From the NCBI RefSeq assembly GCF_024679245.1, contig NC_090192.1, positions 302,501-366,500 of the forward strand: a stretch of 64,000 bases of DNA, read 5' to 3'. Within the stretch, counting starts at the first letter, position 1, and each line of letters starts with the position of its first letter. The DNA comes from Pseudorasbora parva (Eukaryota; Chordata; Actinopteri; Cypriniformes; Gobionidae). The position numbers and the translations under genes are program-made. This document shows, piece after piece, positions 25,617 through 41,400 of this stretch. Below the pieces are notes generated by a model. It was given only the letters and a program-made list of their open reading frames with translations, ran no database searches and was not told where the DNA came from.

Positions 25617-26219
25617 TAGTCGGTTCAGGCCTCTCAAACACTTCATCCTCAGTCAAGCTTTACCATAAGCTTCCGTTTGTTAACATCAGTTACGTACAGA
25701 AATAAACTCACAATTGTGAACTAGTTACAATTCACTATTTGCAATGTAATGTATTGAACACTTTTTATTTTATTCTGTTTTGTTAACTTTTCAACAAGTT
25801 TGGACAATATTTATTTCCCACATTATTTGGAGTTACTACAGTAATAACAGTCTATTACGCATAGTTCCATGAAACTAGCCTTAAATGTATAGTAAGTGCA
25901 TGTAGATACTAAAGGTCCTTTCACACTGCACGTGATTTGTGACATGCAGATAATTCACTCAATGGTTTTATTTTTAAAAGCTGTGTAATGAGTGCTTCCA
26001 CACCGAACTTTTCTCTTGTCTGTTTTTTCTTTTCTTTTGAGGTAACAGAAAAGGTTAAAACCAGTCACAAAGAAGAAAACAACCAAATCAAAAAAAGACT
26101 TTATCTGTCATTTTTCAAGCACCTTTTTACAACCTTTATTTACGTTTAAAAGTCATGCGCCATCTAGCTGGTGGAAAAATAATGACAGTGTCGTGTTACG
26201 TGACGTATGACTGTCATTA

Positions 26220-26413
26220 CCAATCAAAATGTATATTCATTTTAATGCAATGTGTGGACTTTTTAACACCATTTGTCATTATTTCCACTTACAACCTCAG
26301 CTACTCCATCCCTAAACCTACCCATTGATTTGTAGAGCATACACACTTTATGAGCATGTGTGTTCCCTGGGATTAAACTCACGATGGCATGATCACATGT
26401 GTTGTTGTACGAT
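26220..26413. repeat. Pre-array segment with dispersed cyprinid words
   Basis: Contains CCCTAAACCTACCCATTGAT and TGTTCCCTGGGATTAAACTC, words found in another common cyprinid repeat. The first array unit follows directly (GATCCTATGGGTCG). The array may have been seeded from the end of a repeat that had inserted in the transposon. Confidence 0.45.
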
Positions 26414-29400
26414 CCTATGGGTCGTATTTCATGAGTTAAAATATTGTCCATAGGAGCTCAACTTTAGTAAACGCTCCTAAGGTTCGCATTTCATGAGTTA
26501 AAATATTGTCGATAGGAGCTCAACTTTAGTAAACGCTCCTATGGGTCGTATTTCATGAGTTAAAATATTGTCGATAGGGGCACAACTTTAGTAAACGCTC
26601 CTATGGGTCGTATTTCATGAGTTAAAATATTGTCGATAGGGGCACAACTTTAGTAAACGCTCCTATGGGTCGTATTTCATGAGTTAAAATATTGTCGATA
26701 GGGGCACAACTTTAGTAAACGCTCCTATGGGTCGCATTTCATGAGTTAAAATATTGTCGATAGGGGCACAACTTTAGTAAACGCTCCTATGAGTCGTATT
26801 TCATGAGTTAAAATATTGGCGATAGGAGCACAACTTTAGTAAACGCTCCTATGGGTCGCATTTCATGAGTTAAAATATTGTCGATAGGGGCACAACTTTA
26901 GTAAACGCTCCTATGGGTCGTATTTCATGAGTTAAAATATTGTCGATAGGGGCACAACTTTAGTAAACGCTCCTATGGGTCGCATTTCATGAGTTAAAAT
27001 ATTGTCGATAGGGGCACAACTTTAGTAAACGCTCCTATGGGTCGTATTTCATGAGTTAAAATATTGTCGATAGGGGCACAACTTTAGTAAACGCTCCTAT
27101 GAGTCGTATTTCATGAGTTAAAATATTGGCGATAGGAGCACAACTTTAGTAAACGCTCCTATGGGTCGCATTTCATGAGTTAAAATATTGGCGATAGGAG
27201 CTCAACTTTAGTAAACGCTCCTATGGGTCGCATTTCAAGAGTTAAAATATTGTCGATAGGGACACAACTTTAGTAAACGCTCCTATGGGTCGCATTTCAT
27301 GAGTTAAATATTGTCGATAGGGGCACAACTTTAGTAAACGCTCCTATGGGTCGTATTTCAAGAGTTAAAATATTGTCGATAGGGGCACAACTTTAGTAAA
27401 CGCTCCTATGGGTCGTCTTTCATGAGTTAAATATTGTCGATAGGGGCACAACTTTAGTAAACGCTCCTATGGGTCGTATTTCATGAGTTAAAATATTGTC
27501 GATAGGAGCTCAACTTTAGTAAACGCTCCTATGGGTCGTATTTCATGAGTTAAAATATTGTCGATAGGAGCTCAACTTTAGTAAACGCTCCTATGGGTCG
27601 CATTTCATGAGTTAAAATATTGTCGATAGGGGCACAACTTTAGTAAACGCTCCTATGGGTCGTATTTCATGAGTTAAAATATTGTCGATAGGGGCACAAC
27701 TTTAGTAAACGCTCCTATGGGTCGCATTTCATGAGTTAAAATATTGTCGATAGGGGCACAACTTTAGTAAACGCTCCTATGGGTCGTATTTCATGAGTTA
27801 AAATATTGTCGATAGGGGCACAACTTTAGTAAACGCTCCTATGAGTCGTATTTCATGAGTTAAAATATTGGCGATAGGAGCACAACTTTAGTAAACGCTC
27901 CTATGGGTCGCATTTCATGAGTTAAAATATTGGCGATAGGAGCACAACTTTAGTAAACGCTCCTATGGGTCGCATTTCATGAGTTAAATATTGTCGATAG
28001 GGGCACAACTTTAGTAAACGCTCCTATGGGTCGTATTTCAAGAGTTAAAATATTGTCGATAGGGGCACAACTTTAGTAAACGCTCCTATGGGTCGTATTT
28101 CATGAGTTAAATATTGTCGATAGGGGCACAACTTTAGTAAACGCTCCTATGGGTCGTATTTCATGAGTTAAAATATTGTCGATAGGAGCTCAACTTTAGT
28201 AAACGCTCCTATGGGTCGTATTTCATGAGTTAAAATATTGTCGATAGGAGCTCAACTTTAGTAAACGCTCCTATGGGTCGTATTTCATGAGTTAAAATAT
28301 TGTCGATAGGAGCTCAACTTTAGTAAACGCTCCTATGGGTCGTATTTCATGAGTTAAAATATTGTCGATAGGAGCTCAACTTTAGTAAACGCTCCTATGG
28401 GTCGTATTTCATGAGTTAAATATTGTCGATAGGGGCACAACTTTAGTAAACGCTCCTATGGGTCGTATTTCATGAGTTAAAATATTGTCGATAGGGGCAC
28501 AACTTTAGTAAACGCTCCTATGGATCGTATTTCATGAGTTAAATATTGTCGATAGGGGCACAACTTTAGTAAACGCTCCTATGGGTCGTATTTCAAGAGT
28601 TAAAATATTGTCGATAGGGGCACAACTTTAGTAAACGCTCCTATGGGTCGTATTTCATGAGTTAAATATTGTCGATAGGGGCACAACTTTAGTAAACGCT
28701 CCTATGGGTCGTATTTCAAGAGTTAAAATATTGTCGATAGGGGCTCAACTTTAGTAAACGCTCCTATGGGTCGTATTTCATGAGTTAAAATATTGTCGAT
28801 AGGGGCTCAACTTTAGTAAACGCTCCTATGGGTCGCATTTCATGAGTTAAATATTGTCGATAGGGGCACAACTTTAGTAAACGCTCCTATGGGTCGCATT
28901 TCAAGAGTTAAAATATTGTCGATAGGGGCACAACTTTAGTAAACGCTCCTATGGGTCGTATTTCATGAGTTAAATATTGTCGATAGGGGCACAACTTTAG
29001 TAAACGCTCCTATGGGTCGTATTTCATGAGTTAAAATATTGTCGATAGGGGCACAACTTTAGTAAACGCTCCTATGGGTCGTATTTCATGAGTTAAAATA
29101 TTGTCGATAGGAGCTCAACTTTAGTAAACGCTCCTATGGGTCGTATTTCATGAGTTAAAATATTGTCGATAGGAGCTCAACTTTAGTAAACGCTCCTATG
29201 GGTCGTATTTCATGAGTTAAAATATTGTCGATAGGAGCTCAACTTTAGTAAACGCTCCTATGGGTCGCATTTCATGAGTTAAATATTGTCGATAGGGGCA
29301 CAACTTTAGTAAACGCTCCTATGGGTCGTATTTCATGAGTTAAAATATTGTCGATAGGGGCACAACTTTAGTAAACCCTCCTATGGGTCGTTTTTCATGA

Positions 29401-32400
29401 GTTAAAATATTGTCGATAGTAGCACAACTTTAGTAAACGCTCCTATGGGTCGTATTTCATGAGTTAAAATATTGTCGATAGGGGCACAACTTTAGTAAAC
29501 GCTCCTATGGGTCGTATTTCATGAGTTATAATATTGTCGATAGGGGCACAACTTTAGTAAACGCTCCTATGGGTCGTATTTCATGAGTTAAAATATTGTC
29601 GATAGGGGCACAACTTTAGTAAACGCTCCTATGGGTCGTATTTCATGAGTTATAATATTGTCGATAGGGGCACAACTTTAGTAAACGCTCCTATGGGTCG
29701 TATTTCATGAGTTAAAATATTGTCGATAGGGGCACAACTTTAGTAAACGCTCCTATGGGTCGTATTTCATGAGTTAAAATATTGTCGATAGGAGCACAAC
29801 TTTAGTAAACGCTGCTATGGGTCGTATTTCATGAGTTAAAATATTGTCGATAGGGGCACAACTTTAGTAAACGCTGCTATGGGTCGTATTTCATGAGTTA
29901 AAATATTGTCGATAGGGGCACAACTTTAGTAAACGCTCCTATGGGTCGTATTTCATGAGTTAAAATATTGTCGATAGGAGCACAACTTTAGTAAACGCTC
30001 CTATGGGTCGTATTTCATGAGTTAAAATATTGTCGATAGGGGCACAACTTTAGTAAACGCTCCTATGGGTCGTATTTCATGAATTAAAATATTGTCGATA
30101 GGGGCACAACTTTAGTAAACGCTCCTATGGGTCGTATTTCATGAATTAAAATATTGTCGATAGGGACACAACTTTAGTAAACGCTCCTATGGGTCGTATT
30201 TCATGAGTTAAAATATTGTCGATAGGGGCACAACTCTAGTAAACGCTCCTATGGGTCGTATTTCATGAGTTAAAATATTGTCGATAGGGGCACAACTTTA
30301 GTAAACGCTCCTATGGGTCGTATTTCATGAGTTAAAATATTGTCGATAGGAGCACAACTTTAGTAAACGCTCCTATGGGTCGTATTTCATGAGTTAAAAT
30401 ATTGTCGATAGGGGCACAACTTTAGTAAACGCTCCTATGGGTCGTATTTCATGAGTTAAAATATTGTCGATAGGGGCACAACTTTAGTAAACGCTCCTAT
30501 GGGTCGTATTTCATGAGTTAAAATATTGTCGATAGGAGCACAACTTTAGTAAACGCTCCTATGGGTCGGATTTCATGAGTTAAAATATTGTCGATAGGGG
30601 CACAACTTTAGTAAACGCTCCTATGGGTCGTATTTCATGAGTTAAAATATTGTCGATAGGAGCACAACTTTAGTAAACGCTCCTATGGGTCGTATTTCAT
30701 GAGTTAAAATATTGTCGATAGGAGCACAACTTTAGTAAACGCTCCTATGGGTCGTATTTCATGAGTTAAAATATTGTCGATAGGGGCACAACTTTAGTAA
30801 AAGCTCCTATGGGTCGTATTTCATGAGTTAAAATATTGTCGATAGGAGCTCAACTTTAGTAAACGCTCCTATGGGTCGTATTTCATGAGTTAAAATATTG
30901 TCGATAGGAGCTCAACTTTAGTAAACGCTCCTATGGGTCGTATTTCAAGAGTTAAAATATTGTCGATAGGAGCACAACTTTAGTAAACGCTCCTAAGGGT
31001 CGTATTTCATGAGTTAAAATATTGTCGATAGGAGCACAACTTTAGTAAACGCTCCTATGGGTCGTATTTCATGAGTTAAAATATTGTCGATAGGGGCACA
31101 ACTTTAGTAAACGCTCCTATGGGTCGTATTTCATGAGTTAAAATATTGTCGATAGGAGCACAACTTTAGTAAACGCTGCTATGGGTCGTATTTCATGAGT
31201 TAAAATATTGTCGAAAGGAGCACAACTTTAGTAAACGCTGCTATGGGTCGTATTTCATGAGTTAAAATATTGTCGATAGGGGCACAACTTTAGTAAACGC
31301 TCCTATGGGTCGTATTTCATGAGTTAAAATATTGTCGATAGGAGCACAACTTTAGTAAACGCTCCTATGGGTCGTATTTCATGAGTTAAAATATTGTCGA
31401 TAGGGGCACAACTTTAGTAAAAGCTCCTATAGGTCGTATTTCATGAGTTAAAATATTGTCGATAGGGGCACAACTTTAGTAAACGCTCCTATGGGTCGTA
31501 TTTCATGAGTTAAAATATTGTCGATAGGAGCTCAACTTTAGTAAACGCTCCTATGGGTCGTATTTCATGAGTTAAAATATTGTCGATAGGGGCACAACTT
31601 TAGTAAACGCTCCTATGGGTCGTATTTCATGAGTTAAAATATTGTCGATAGGAGCTCAACTTTAGTAAACGCTCCTATGGGTCGTATTTCATGAGTTAAA
31701 ATATTGTCGATAGGAGCTCAACTTTAGTAAACGCTCCTATGGGTCGTATTTCATGAGTTAAAATATTGTCGATAGGAGCACAACTTTAGTAAACGCTGCT
31801 ATGGGTTGTATTTCATGAGTTAAAATATTGTCGATAGGAGCACAACTTTAGTAAACGCTCCTATGGGTCGCATTTCATGAGTTAAAATATTGTCGATAGG
31901 AGCTCAACTTTAGTAAACGCTCCTATGGGTCGTATTTCATGAGTTAAAATATTGTCGATAGGAGCACAACTTTAGTAAACGCTCCTATGGGTCGTATTTC
32001 ATGAATTAAAATATTGTCGATAGGAGCACAACTTTAGTAAACGCTCCTATGGGTCGTATTTCATGAGTTAAAATATTGTCGATAGGAGCACAACTTTAGT
32101 AAACGCTCCTATGGGTCGCATTTCATGAGTTAAAATATTGTCGATAGGAGCTCAACTTTAGTAAACGCTCCTATGGGTCGTATTTCATGAGTTAAAATAT
32201 TGTCGATAGGAGCACAACTTTAGTAAACGCTCCTATGGGTCGCATTTCATGAGTTAAAATATTGTCGATAGGAGCACAACTTTAGTAAACGCTCCTATGG
32301 GTCGTATTTCAAGAGTTAAAATATTGTCGATAGGAGCTCAACTTTAGTAAACGCTCCTATGGGTCGCATTTCATGAGTTAAAATATTGTCGATAGGAGCA

Positions 32401-35400
32401 CAACTTTAGTAAACGCTCCTATGGGTCGTATTTCATGAGTTAAAATATTGTCGATAGGGGCACAACTTTAGTAAACGCTCCTATGGGTCGTATTTCATGA
32501 GTTAAATATTGTCGATAGGGGCACAACTTTAGTAAACGCTCCTATGGGTCGTATTTCAAGAGTTAAAATATTGTCGATAGGGGCACAACTTTAGTAAACG
32601 CTCCTATGGGTCGTATTTCATGAGTTAAATATTGTCGATAGGGGCACAACTTTAGTAAACGCTCCTATGGGTCGTATTTCAAGAGTTAAAATATTGTCGA
32701 TAGGGGCTCAACTTTAGTAAACGCTCCTATGGGTCGTATTTCATAAGTTAAAATATTGTCGATAGGGGCACAACTTTAGTAAACGCTCCAATGGGTCGCA
32801 TTTCATGAGTTAAATATTGTCGATAGGGGCACAACTTTAGTAAACGCTCCTATGGGTCGTATTTCATGAGTTAAAATATTGTCGATAGGAGCTCAACTTT
32901 AGTAAACGCTCCTATGGGTCGTATTTCATGAGTTAAAATATTGTCGATAGGAGCTCAACTTTAGTAAACGCTCCTATGGGTCGTATTTCATGAGTTAAAA
33001 TATTGTCGATAGGAGCTCAACTTTAGTAAACGCTCCTATGGGTCGTATTTCATGAGTTATAATATTGTCGATAGGGGCACAACTTTAGTAAACGCTCCTA
33101 TGGGTCGTATTTCATGAGTTAAAATATTGTCGATAGGGGCACAACTTTAGTAAACGCTCCTATGGGTCGTATTTCATGAGTTAAAATATTGTCGATAGGA
33201 GCACAACTTTAGTAAACGCTCCTATGGGTCGTATTTCATGAGTTAAAATATTGTCGATAGGAGCACAACTTTAGTAAACGCTGCTATGGGTCGTATTTCA
33301 TGAGTTAAAATATTGTCGATAGGGGCACAACTTTAGTAAACGCTCCTATGGGTCGTATTTCATGAGTTAAAATATTGTCGATAGGAGCACAACTTTAGTA
33401 AACGCTCCTATGGGTCGTATTTCATGAGTTAAAATATTGTCGATAGGGGCACAACTTTAGTAAACGCTCCTATGGGTCGTATTTCATGAGTTAAAATATT
33501 GTCGATAGGGACACAACTTTAGTAAACGCTCCTATGGGTCGTATTTCATGAGTTAAAATATTGTCGATAGGAGCACAACTTTAGTAAACGCTGCTATGGG
33601 TCGTATTTCATGAGTTAAAATATTGTCGATAGGGGCACAACTTTAGTAAACGCTCCTATGGGTCGTATTTCATGAGTTAAAATATTGTCGATAGGGGCAC
33701 AACTTTAGTAAACGCTCCTATGGGTCGTATTTCATGAGTTAAAATATTGTCGATAGGAGCACAACTTTAGTAAACGCTCCTATGGGTCGTATTTCATGAG
33801 TTAAAATATTGTCAATAGGGGCACAACTTTAGTAAACGCTCCTATGGGTCGTATTTCATGAGTTATAATATTGTCGATAGGGGCACAACTTTAGTAAACG
33901 CTCCTATGGGTCGTATTACAAGAGTTAAAATATTGTCGATAGGGGCACAACTTTAGTAAACGCTCCTATGGGTCGTATTTCATGAGTTAAAATATTGTCG
34001 ATAGGGGCACAACTTTAGTAAACGCTCCTATGGGTCGTATTTCATGAGTTAAAATATTGTCGATAGGAGCACAACTTTAGTAAACGCTCCTATGGGTCGT
34101 ATTTCATGAGTTAAAATATTGTCGATAGGAGCACAACTTTAGTAAACGCTCCTATGGGTCGTATTTCATGAGTTAAAATATTGTCGATAGGAGCTCAACT
34201 TTAGTAAACGCTCCTATGGGTCGTATTTCATGAGTTAAAATATTGTCGATAGGAGCTCAACTTTAGTAAACGCTCCTATGGGTCGTATTTCAAGAGTTAA
34301 AATATTGTCGATAGGGGCACAACTTTAGTAAACGCTCCTATGGGTCGTATTTCATGAGTTAAATATTGTCGATAGGGGCACAACTTTAGTAAACGCTCCT
34401 ATGGGTCGTATTTCATGAGTTAAAATATTGTCGATAGGAGCTCAACTTTAGTAAACGCTCCTATGGGTCGTATTTCATGAGTTAAAATATTGTCGATAGG
34501 AGCTCAACTTTAGTAAACGCTCCTATGGGTCGCATTTCATGAGTTAAAATATTGTCGATAGGGGCACAACTTTAGTAAACGCTCCTATGGGTCGTATTTC
34601 ATGAGTTAAAATATTGTCGATAGGGGCACAACTTTAGTAAACGCTCCTATGGGTCGCATTTCATGAGTTAAAATATTGTCGATAGGGGCACAACTTTAGT
34701 AAACGCTCCTATGGGTCGTATTTCATGAGTTAAAATATTGTCGATAGGGGCACAACTTTAGTAAACGCTCCTATGAGTCGTATTTCATGAGTTAAAATAT
34801 TGGCGATAGGAGCACAACTTTAGTAAACGCTCCTATGGGTCGTATTTCATGAGTTAAAATATTGTCGATAGGAGCTCAACTTTAGTAAACGCTCCTATGG
34901 GTCGTATTTCATGAGTTAAAATATTGTCGATAGGAGCTCAACTTTAGTAAACGCTCCTATGGGTCGTATTTCATGAGTTAAAATATTGTCGATAGGAGCT
35001 CAACTTTAGTAAACGCTCCTATGGGTCGTATTTCATGAGTTAAAATATTGTCGATAGGAGCTCAACTTTAGTAAACGCTCCTATGGGTCGTATTTCATGA
35101 GTTAAAATATTGTCGATAGGGGCACAACTTTAGTAAACGCTCCTATGGGTCGTATTTCATGAGTTAAAATATTGTCGATAGGGGCACAACTTTAGTAAAC
35201 GCTCCTATGGGTCGTATTTCATGAGTTAAATATTGTCGATAGGGGCACAACTTTAGTAAACGCTCCTATGGGTCGTATTTCATGAGTTAAAATATTGTCG
35301 ATAGGGGCACAACTTTAGTAAACGCTCCTATGGGTCGTATTTCATGAGTTAAAATATTGTCGATAGGAGCTCAACTTTAGTAAACGCTCCTATGGGTCGT

Positions 35401-38400
35401 ATTTCATGAGTTAAAATATTGTCGATAGGAGCACAACTTTAGTAAACGCTCCTATGGGTCGTATTTCATGAGTTAAAATATTGTCGATAGGGGCACAACT
35501 TTAGTAAACGCTCCTATGGGTCGTATTTCATGAGTTAAAATATTGTCGATAGGAGCACAACTTTAGTAAACGCTCCTATGGGTCGTATTTCATGAGTTAA
35601 AATATTGTCGATAGGAGCACAACTTTAGTAAACGCTCCTATGGGTCGTATTTCATGAGTTAAAATATTGTCGATAGGGGCACAACTTTAGTAAACGCTCC
35701 TATGGATCGTATTTCATGAGTTAAATATTGTCGATAGGGGCACAACTTTAGTAAACGCTCCTATGGGTCGTATTTCAAGAGTTAAAATATTGTCGATAGG
35801 GGCACAACTTTAGTAAACGCTCCTATGGGTCGTATTTCATGAGTTAAATATTGTCGATAGGGGCACAACTTTAGTAAACGCTCCTATGGGTCGTATTTCA
35901 AGAGTTAAAATATTGTCGATAGGGGCTCAACTTTAGTAAACGCTCCTATGGGTCGTATTTCATGAGTTAAAATATTGTCGATAGGGGCTCAACTTTAGTA
36001 AACGCTCCTATGGGTCGCATTTCATGAGTTAAATATTGTCGATAGGGGCACAACTTTAGTAAACGCTCCTATGGGTCGCATTTCAAGAGTTAAAATATTG
36101 TCGATAGGGGCACAACTTTAGTAAACGCTCCTATGGGTCGTATTTCATGAGTTAAATATTGTCGATAGGGGCACAACTTTAGTAAACGCTCCTATGGGTC
36201 GTATTTCATGAGTTAAAATATTGTCGATAGGGGCACAACTTTAGTAAACGCTCCTATGGGTCGTATTTCATGAGTTAAAATATTGTCGATAGGAGCTCAA
36301 CTTTAGTAAACGCTCCTATGGGTCGTATTTCATGAGTTAAAATATTGTCGATAGGAGCTCAACTTTAGTAAACGCTCCTATGGGTCGTATTTCATGAGTT
36401 AAAATATTGTCGATAGGAGCTCAACTTTAGTAAACGCTCCTATGGGTCGTATTTCATGAGTTAAATATTGTCGATAGGGGCACAACTTTAGTAAACGCTC
36501 CTATGGGTCGTATTTCATGAGTTAAAATATTGTCGATAGGGGCACAACTTTAGTAAACCCTCCTATGGGTCGTTTTTCATGAGTTAAAATATTGTCGATA
36601 GTAGCACAACTTTAGTAAACGCTCCTATGGGTCGTATTTCATGAGTTAAAATATTGTCGATAGGGGCACAACTTTAGTAAACGCTCCTATGGGTCGTATT
36701 TCATGAGTTATAATATTGTCGATAGGGGCACAACTTTAGTAAACGCTCCTATGGGTCGTATTTCATGAGTTAAAATATTGTCGATAGGGGCACAACTTTA
36801 GTAAACGCTCCTATGGGTCGTATTTCATGAGTTATAATATTGTCGATAGGGGCACAACTTTAGTAAACGCTCCTATGGGTCGTATTTCATGAGTTAAAAT
36901 ATTGTCGATAGGGGCACAACTTTAGTAAACGCTCCTATGGGTCGTATTTCATGAGTTAAAATATTGTCGATAGGAGCACAACTTTAGTAAACGCTGCTAT
37001 GGGTCGTATTTCATGAGTTAAAATATTGTCGATAGGGGCACAACTTTAGTAAACGCTGCTATGGGTCGTATTTCATGAGTTAAAATATTGTCGATAGGGG
37101 CACAACTTTAGTAAACGCTCCTATGGGTCGTATTTCATGAGTTAAAATATTGTCGATAGGAGCACAACTTTAGTAAACGCTCCTATGGGTCGTATTTCAT
37201 GAGTTAAAATATTGTCGATAGGGGCACAACTTTAGTAAACGCTCCTATGGGTCGTATTTCATGAATTAAAATATTGTCGATAGGGGCACAACTTTAGTAA
37301 ACGCTCCTATGGGTCGTATTTCATGAATTAAAATATTGTCGATAGGGACACAACTTTAGTAAACGCTCCTATGGGTCGTATTTCATGAGTTAAAATATTG
37401 TCGATAGGGGCACAACTCTAGTAAACGCTCCTATGGGTCGTATTTCATGAGTTAAAATATTGTCGATAGGGGCACAACTTTAGTAAACGCTCCTATGGGT
37501 CGTATTTCATGAGTTAAAATATTGTCGATAGGAGCACAACTTTAGTAAACGCTCCTATGGGTCGTATTTCATGAGTTAAAATATTGTCGATAGGGGCACA
37601 ACTTTAGTAAACGCTCCTATGGGTCGTATTTCATGAGTTAAAATATTGTCGATAGGGACACAACTTTAGTAAACGCTCCTATGGGTCGTATTTCATGAGT
37701 TAAAATATTGTCGATAGGAGCACAACTTTAGTAAACGCTGCTATGGGTCGTATTTCATGAGTTAAAATATTGTCGATAGGGGCACAACTTTAGTAAACGC
37801 TCCTATGGGTCGTATTTCATGAGTTAAAATATTGTCGATAGGGGCACAACTTTAGTAAACGCTCCTATGGGTCGTATTTCATGAGTTAAAATATTGTCGA
37901 TAGGAGCACAACTTTAGTAAACGCTCCTATGGGTCGTATTTCATGAGTTAAAATATTGTCAATAGGGGCACAACTTTAGTAAACGCTCCTATGGGTCGTA
38001 TTTCATGAGTTATAATATTGTCGATAGGGGCACAACTTTAGTAAACGCTCCTATGGGTCGTATTACAAGAGTTAAAATATTGTCGATAGGGGCACAACTT
38101 TAGTAAACGCTCCTATGGGTCGTATTTCATGAGTTAAAATATTGTCGATAGGGGCACAACTTTAGTAAACGCTCCTATGGGTCGTATTTCATGAGTTAAA
38201 ATATTGTCGATAGGAGCACAACTTTAGTAAACGCTCCTATGGGTCGTATTTCATGAGTTAAAATATTGTCGATAGGAGCACAACTTTAGTAAACGCTCCT
38301 ATGGGTCGTATTTCATGAGTTAAAATATTGTCGATAGGAGCTCAACTTTAGTAAACGCTCCTATGGGTCGTATTTCATGAGTTAAAATATTGTCGATAGG

Positions 38401-41400
38401 AGCTCAACTTTAGTAAACGCTCCTATGGGTCGTATTTCAAGAGTTAAAATATTGTCGATAGGGGCACAACTTTAGTAAACGCTCCTATGGGTCGTATTTC
38501 ATGAGTTAAATATTGTCGATAGGGGCACAACTTTAGTAAACGCTCCTATGGGTCGTATTTCATGAGTTAAAATATTGTCGATAGGAGCTCAACTTTAGTA
38601 AACGCTCCTATGGGTCGTATTTCATGAGTTAAAATATTGTCGATAGGAGCTCAACTTTAGTAAACGCTCCTATGGGTCGCATTTCATGAGTTAAAATATT
38701 GTCGATAGGGGCACAACTTTAGTAAACGCTCCTATGGGTCGTATTTCATGAGTTAAAATATTGTCGATAGGGGCACAACTTTAGTAAACGCTCCTATGGG
38801 TCGCATTTCATGAGTTAAAATATTGTCGATAGGGGCACAACTTTAGTAAACGCTCCTATGGGTCGTATTTCATGAGTTAAAATATTGTCGATAGGGGCAC
38901 AACTTTAGTAAACGCTCCTATGAGTCGTATTTCATGAGTTAAAATATTGGCGATAGGAGCACAACTTTAGTAAACGCTCCTATGGGTCGCATTTCATGAG
39001 TTAAAATATTGGCGATAGGAGCACAACTTTAGTAAACGCTCCTATGGGTCGCATTTCATGAGTTAAATATTGTCGATAGGGGCACAACTTTAGTAAACGC
39101 TCCTATGGGTCGTATTTCAAGAGTTAAAATATTGTCGATAGGGGCACAACTTTAGTAAACGCTCCTATGGGTCGTATTTCATGAGTTAAATATTGTCGAT
39201 AGGGGCACAACTTTAGTAAACGCTCCTATGGGTCGTATTTCATGAGTTAAAATATTGTCGATAGGAGCTCAACTTTAGTAAACGCTCCTATGGGTCGTAT
39301 TTCATGAGTTAAAATATTGTCGATAGGAGCTCAACTTTAGTAAACGCTCCTATGGGTCGTATTTCATGAGTTAAAATATTGTCGATAGGAGCTCAACTTT
39401 AGTAAACGCTCCTATGGGTCGTATTTCATGAGTTAAAATATTGTCGATAGGAGCTCAACTTTAGTAAACGCTCCTATGGGTCGTATTTCATGAGTTAAAA
39501 TATTGTCGATAGGGGCACAACTTTAGTAAACGCTCCTATGGGTCGTATTTCATGAGTTAAAATATTGTCGATAGGGGCACAACTTTAGTAAACGCTCCTA
39601 TGGGTCGTATTTCATGAGTTAAATATTGTCGATAGGGGCACAACTTTAGTAAACGCTCCTATGGGTCGTATTTCATGAGTTAAAATATTGTCGATAGGGG
39701 CACAACTTTAGTAAACGCTCCTATGGGTCGTATTTCATGAGTTAAAATATTGTCGATAGGAGCTCAACTTTAGTAAACGCTCCTATGGGTCGTATTTCAT
39801 GAGTTAAAATATTGTCGATAGGAGCACAACTTTAGTAAACGCTCCTATGGGTCGTATTTCATGAGTTAAAATATTGTCGATAGGGGCACAACTTTAGTAA
39901 ACGCTCCTATGGGTCGTATTTCATGAGTTAAAATATTGTCGATAGGAGCACAACTTTAGTAAACGCTCCTATGGGTCGTATTTCATGAGTTAAAATATTG
40001 TCGATAGGAGCACAACTTTAGTAAACGCTCCTATGGGTCGTATTTCATGAGTTAAAATATTGTCGATAGGGGCACAACTTTAGTAAACGCTCCTATGGAT
40101 CGTATTTCATGAGTTAAATATTGTCGATAGGGGCACAACTTTAGTAAACGCTCCTATGGGTCGTATTTCAAGAGTTAAAATATTGTCGATAGGGGCACAA
40201 CTTTAGTAAACGCTCCTATGGGTCGTATTTCATGAGTTAAATATTGTCGATAGGGGCACAACTTTAGTAAACGCTCCTATGGGTCGTATTTCAAGAGTTA
40301 AAATATTGTCGATAGGGGCTCAACTTTAGTAAACGCTCCTATGGGTCGTATTTCATGAGTTAAAATATTGTCGATAGGGGCTCAACTTTAGTAAACGCTC
40401 CTATGGGTCGCATTTCATGAGTTAAATATTGTCGATAGGGGCACAACTTTAGTAAACGCTCCTATGGGTCGCATTTCAAGAGTTAAAATATTGTCGATAG
40501 GGGCACAACTTTAGTAAACGCTCCTATGGGTCGTATTTCATGAGTTAAATATTGTCGATAGGGGCACAACTTTAGTAAACGCTCCTATGGGTCGTATTTC
40601 ATGAGTTAAAATATTGTCGATAGGGGCACAACTTTAGTAAACGCTCCTATGGGTCGTATTTCATGAGTTAAAATATTGTCGATAGGAGCTCAACTTTAGT
40701 AAACGCTCCTATGGGTCGTATTTCATGAGTTAAAATATTGTCGATAGGAGCTCAACTTTAGTAAACGCTCCTATGGGTCGTATTTCATGAGTTAAAATAT
40801 TGTCGATAGGAGCTCAACTTTAGTAAACGCTCCTATGGGTCGTATTTCATGAGTTAAATATTGTCGATAGGGGCACAACTTTAGTAAACGCTCCTATGGG
40901 TCGTATTTCATGAGTTAAAATATTGTCGATAGGGGCACAACTTTAGTAAACCCTCCTATGGGTCGTTTTTCATGAGTTAAAATATTGTCGATAGTAGCAC
41001 AACTTTAGTAAACGCTCCTATGGGTCGTATTTCATGAGTTAAAATATTGTCGATAGGGGCACAACTTTAGTAAACGCTCCTATGGGTCGTATTTCATGAG
41101 TTATAATATTGTCGATAGGGGCACAACTTTAGTAAACGCTCCTATGGGTCGTATTTCATGAGTTAAAATATTGTCGATAGGGGCACAACTTTAGTAAACG
41201 CTCCTATGGGTCGTATTTCATGAGTTATAATATTGTCGATAGGGGCACAACTTTAGTAAACGCTCCTATGGGTCGTATTTCATGAGTTAAAATATTGTCG
41301 ATAGGGGCACAACTTTAGTAAACGCTCCTATGGGTCGTATTTCATGAGTTAAAATATTGTCGATAGGAGCACAACTTTAGTAAACGCTGCTATGGGTCGT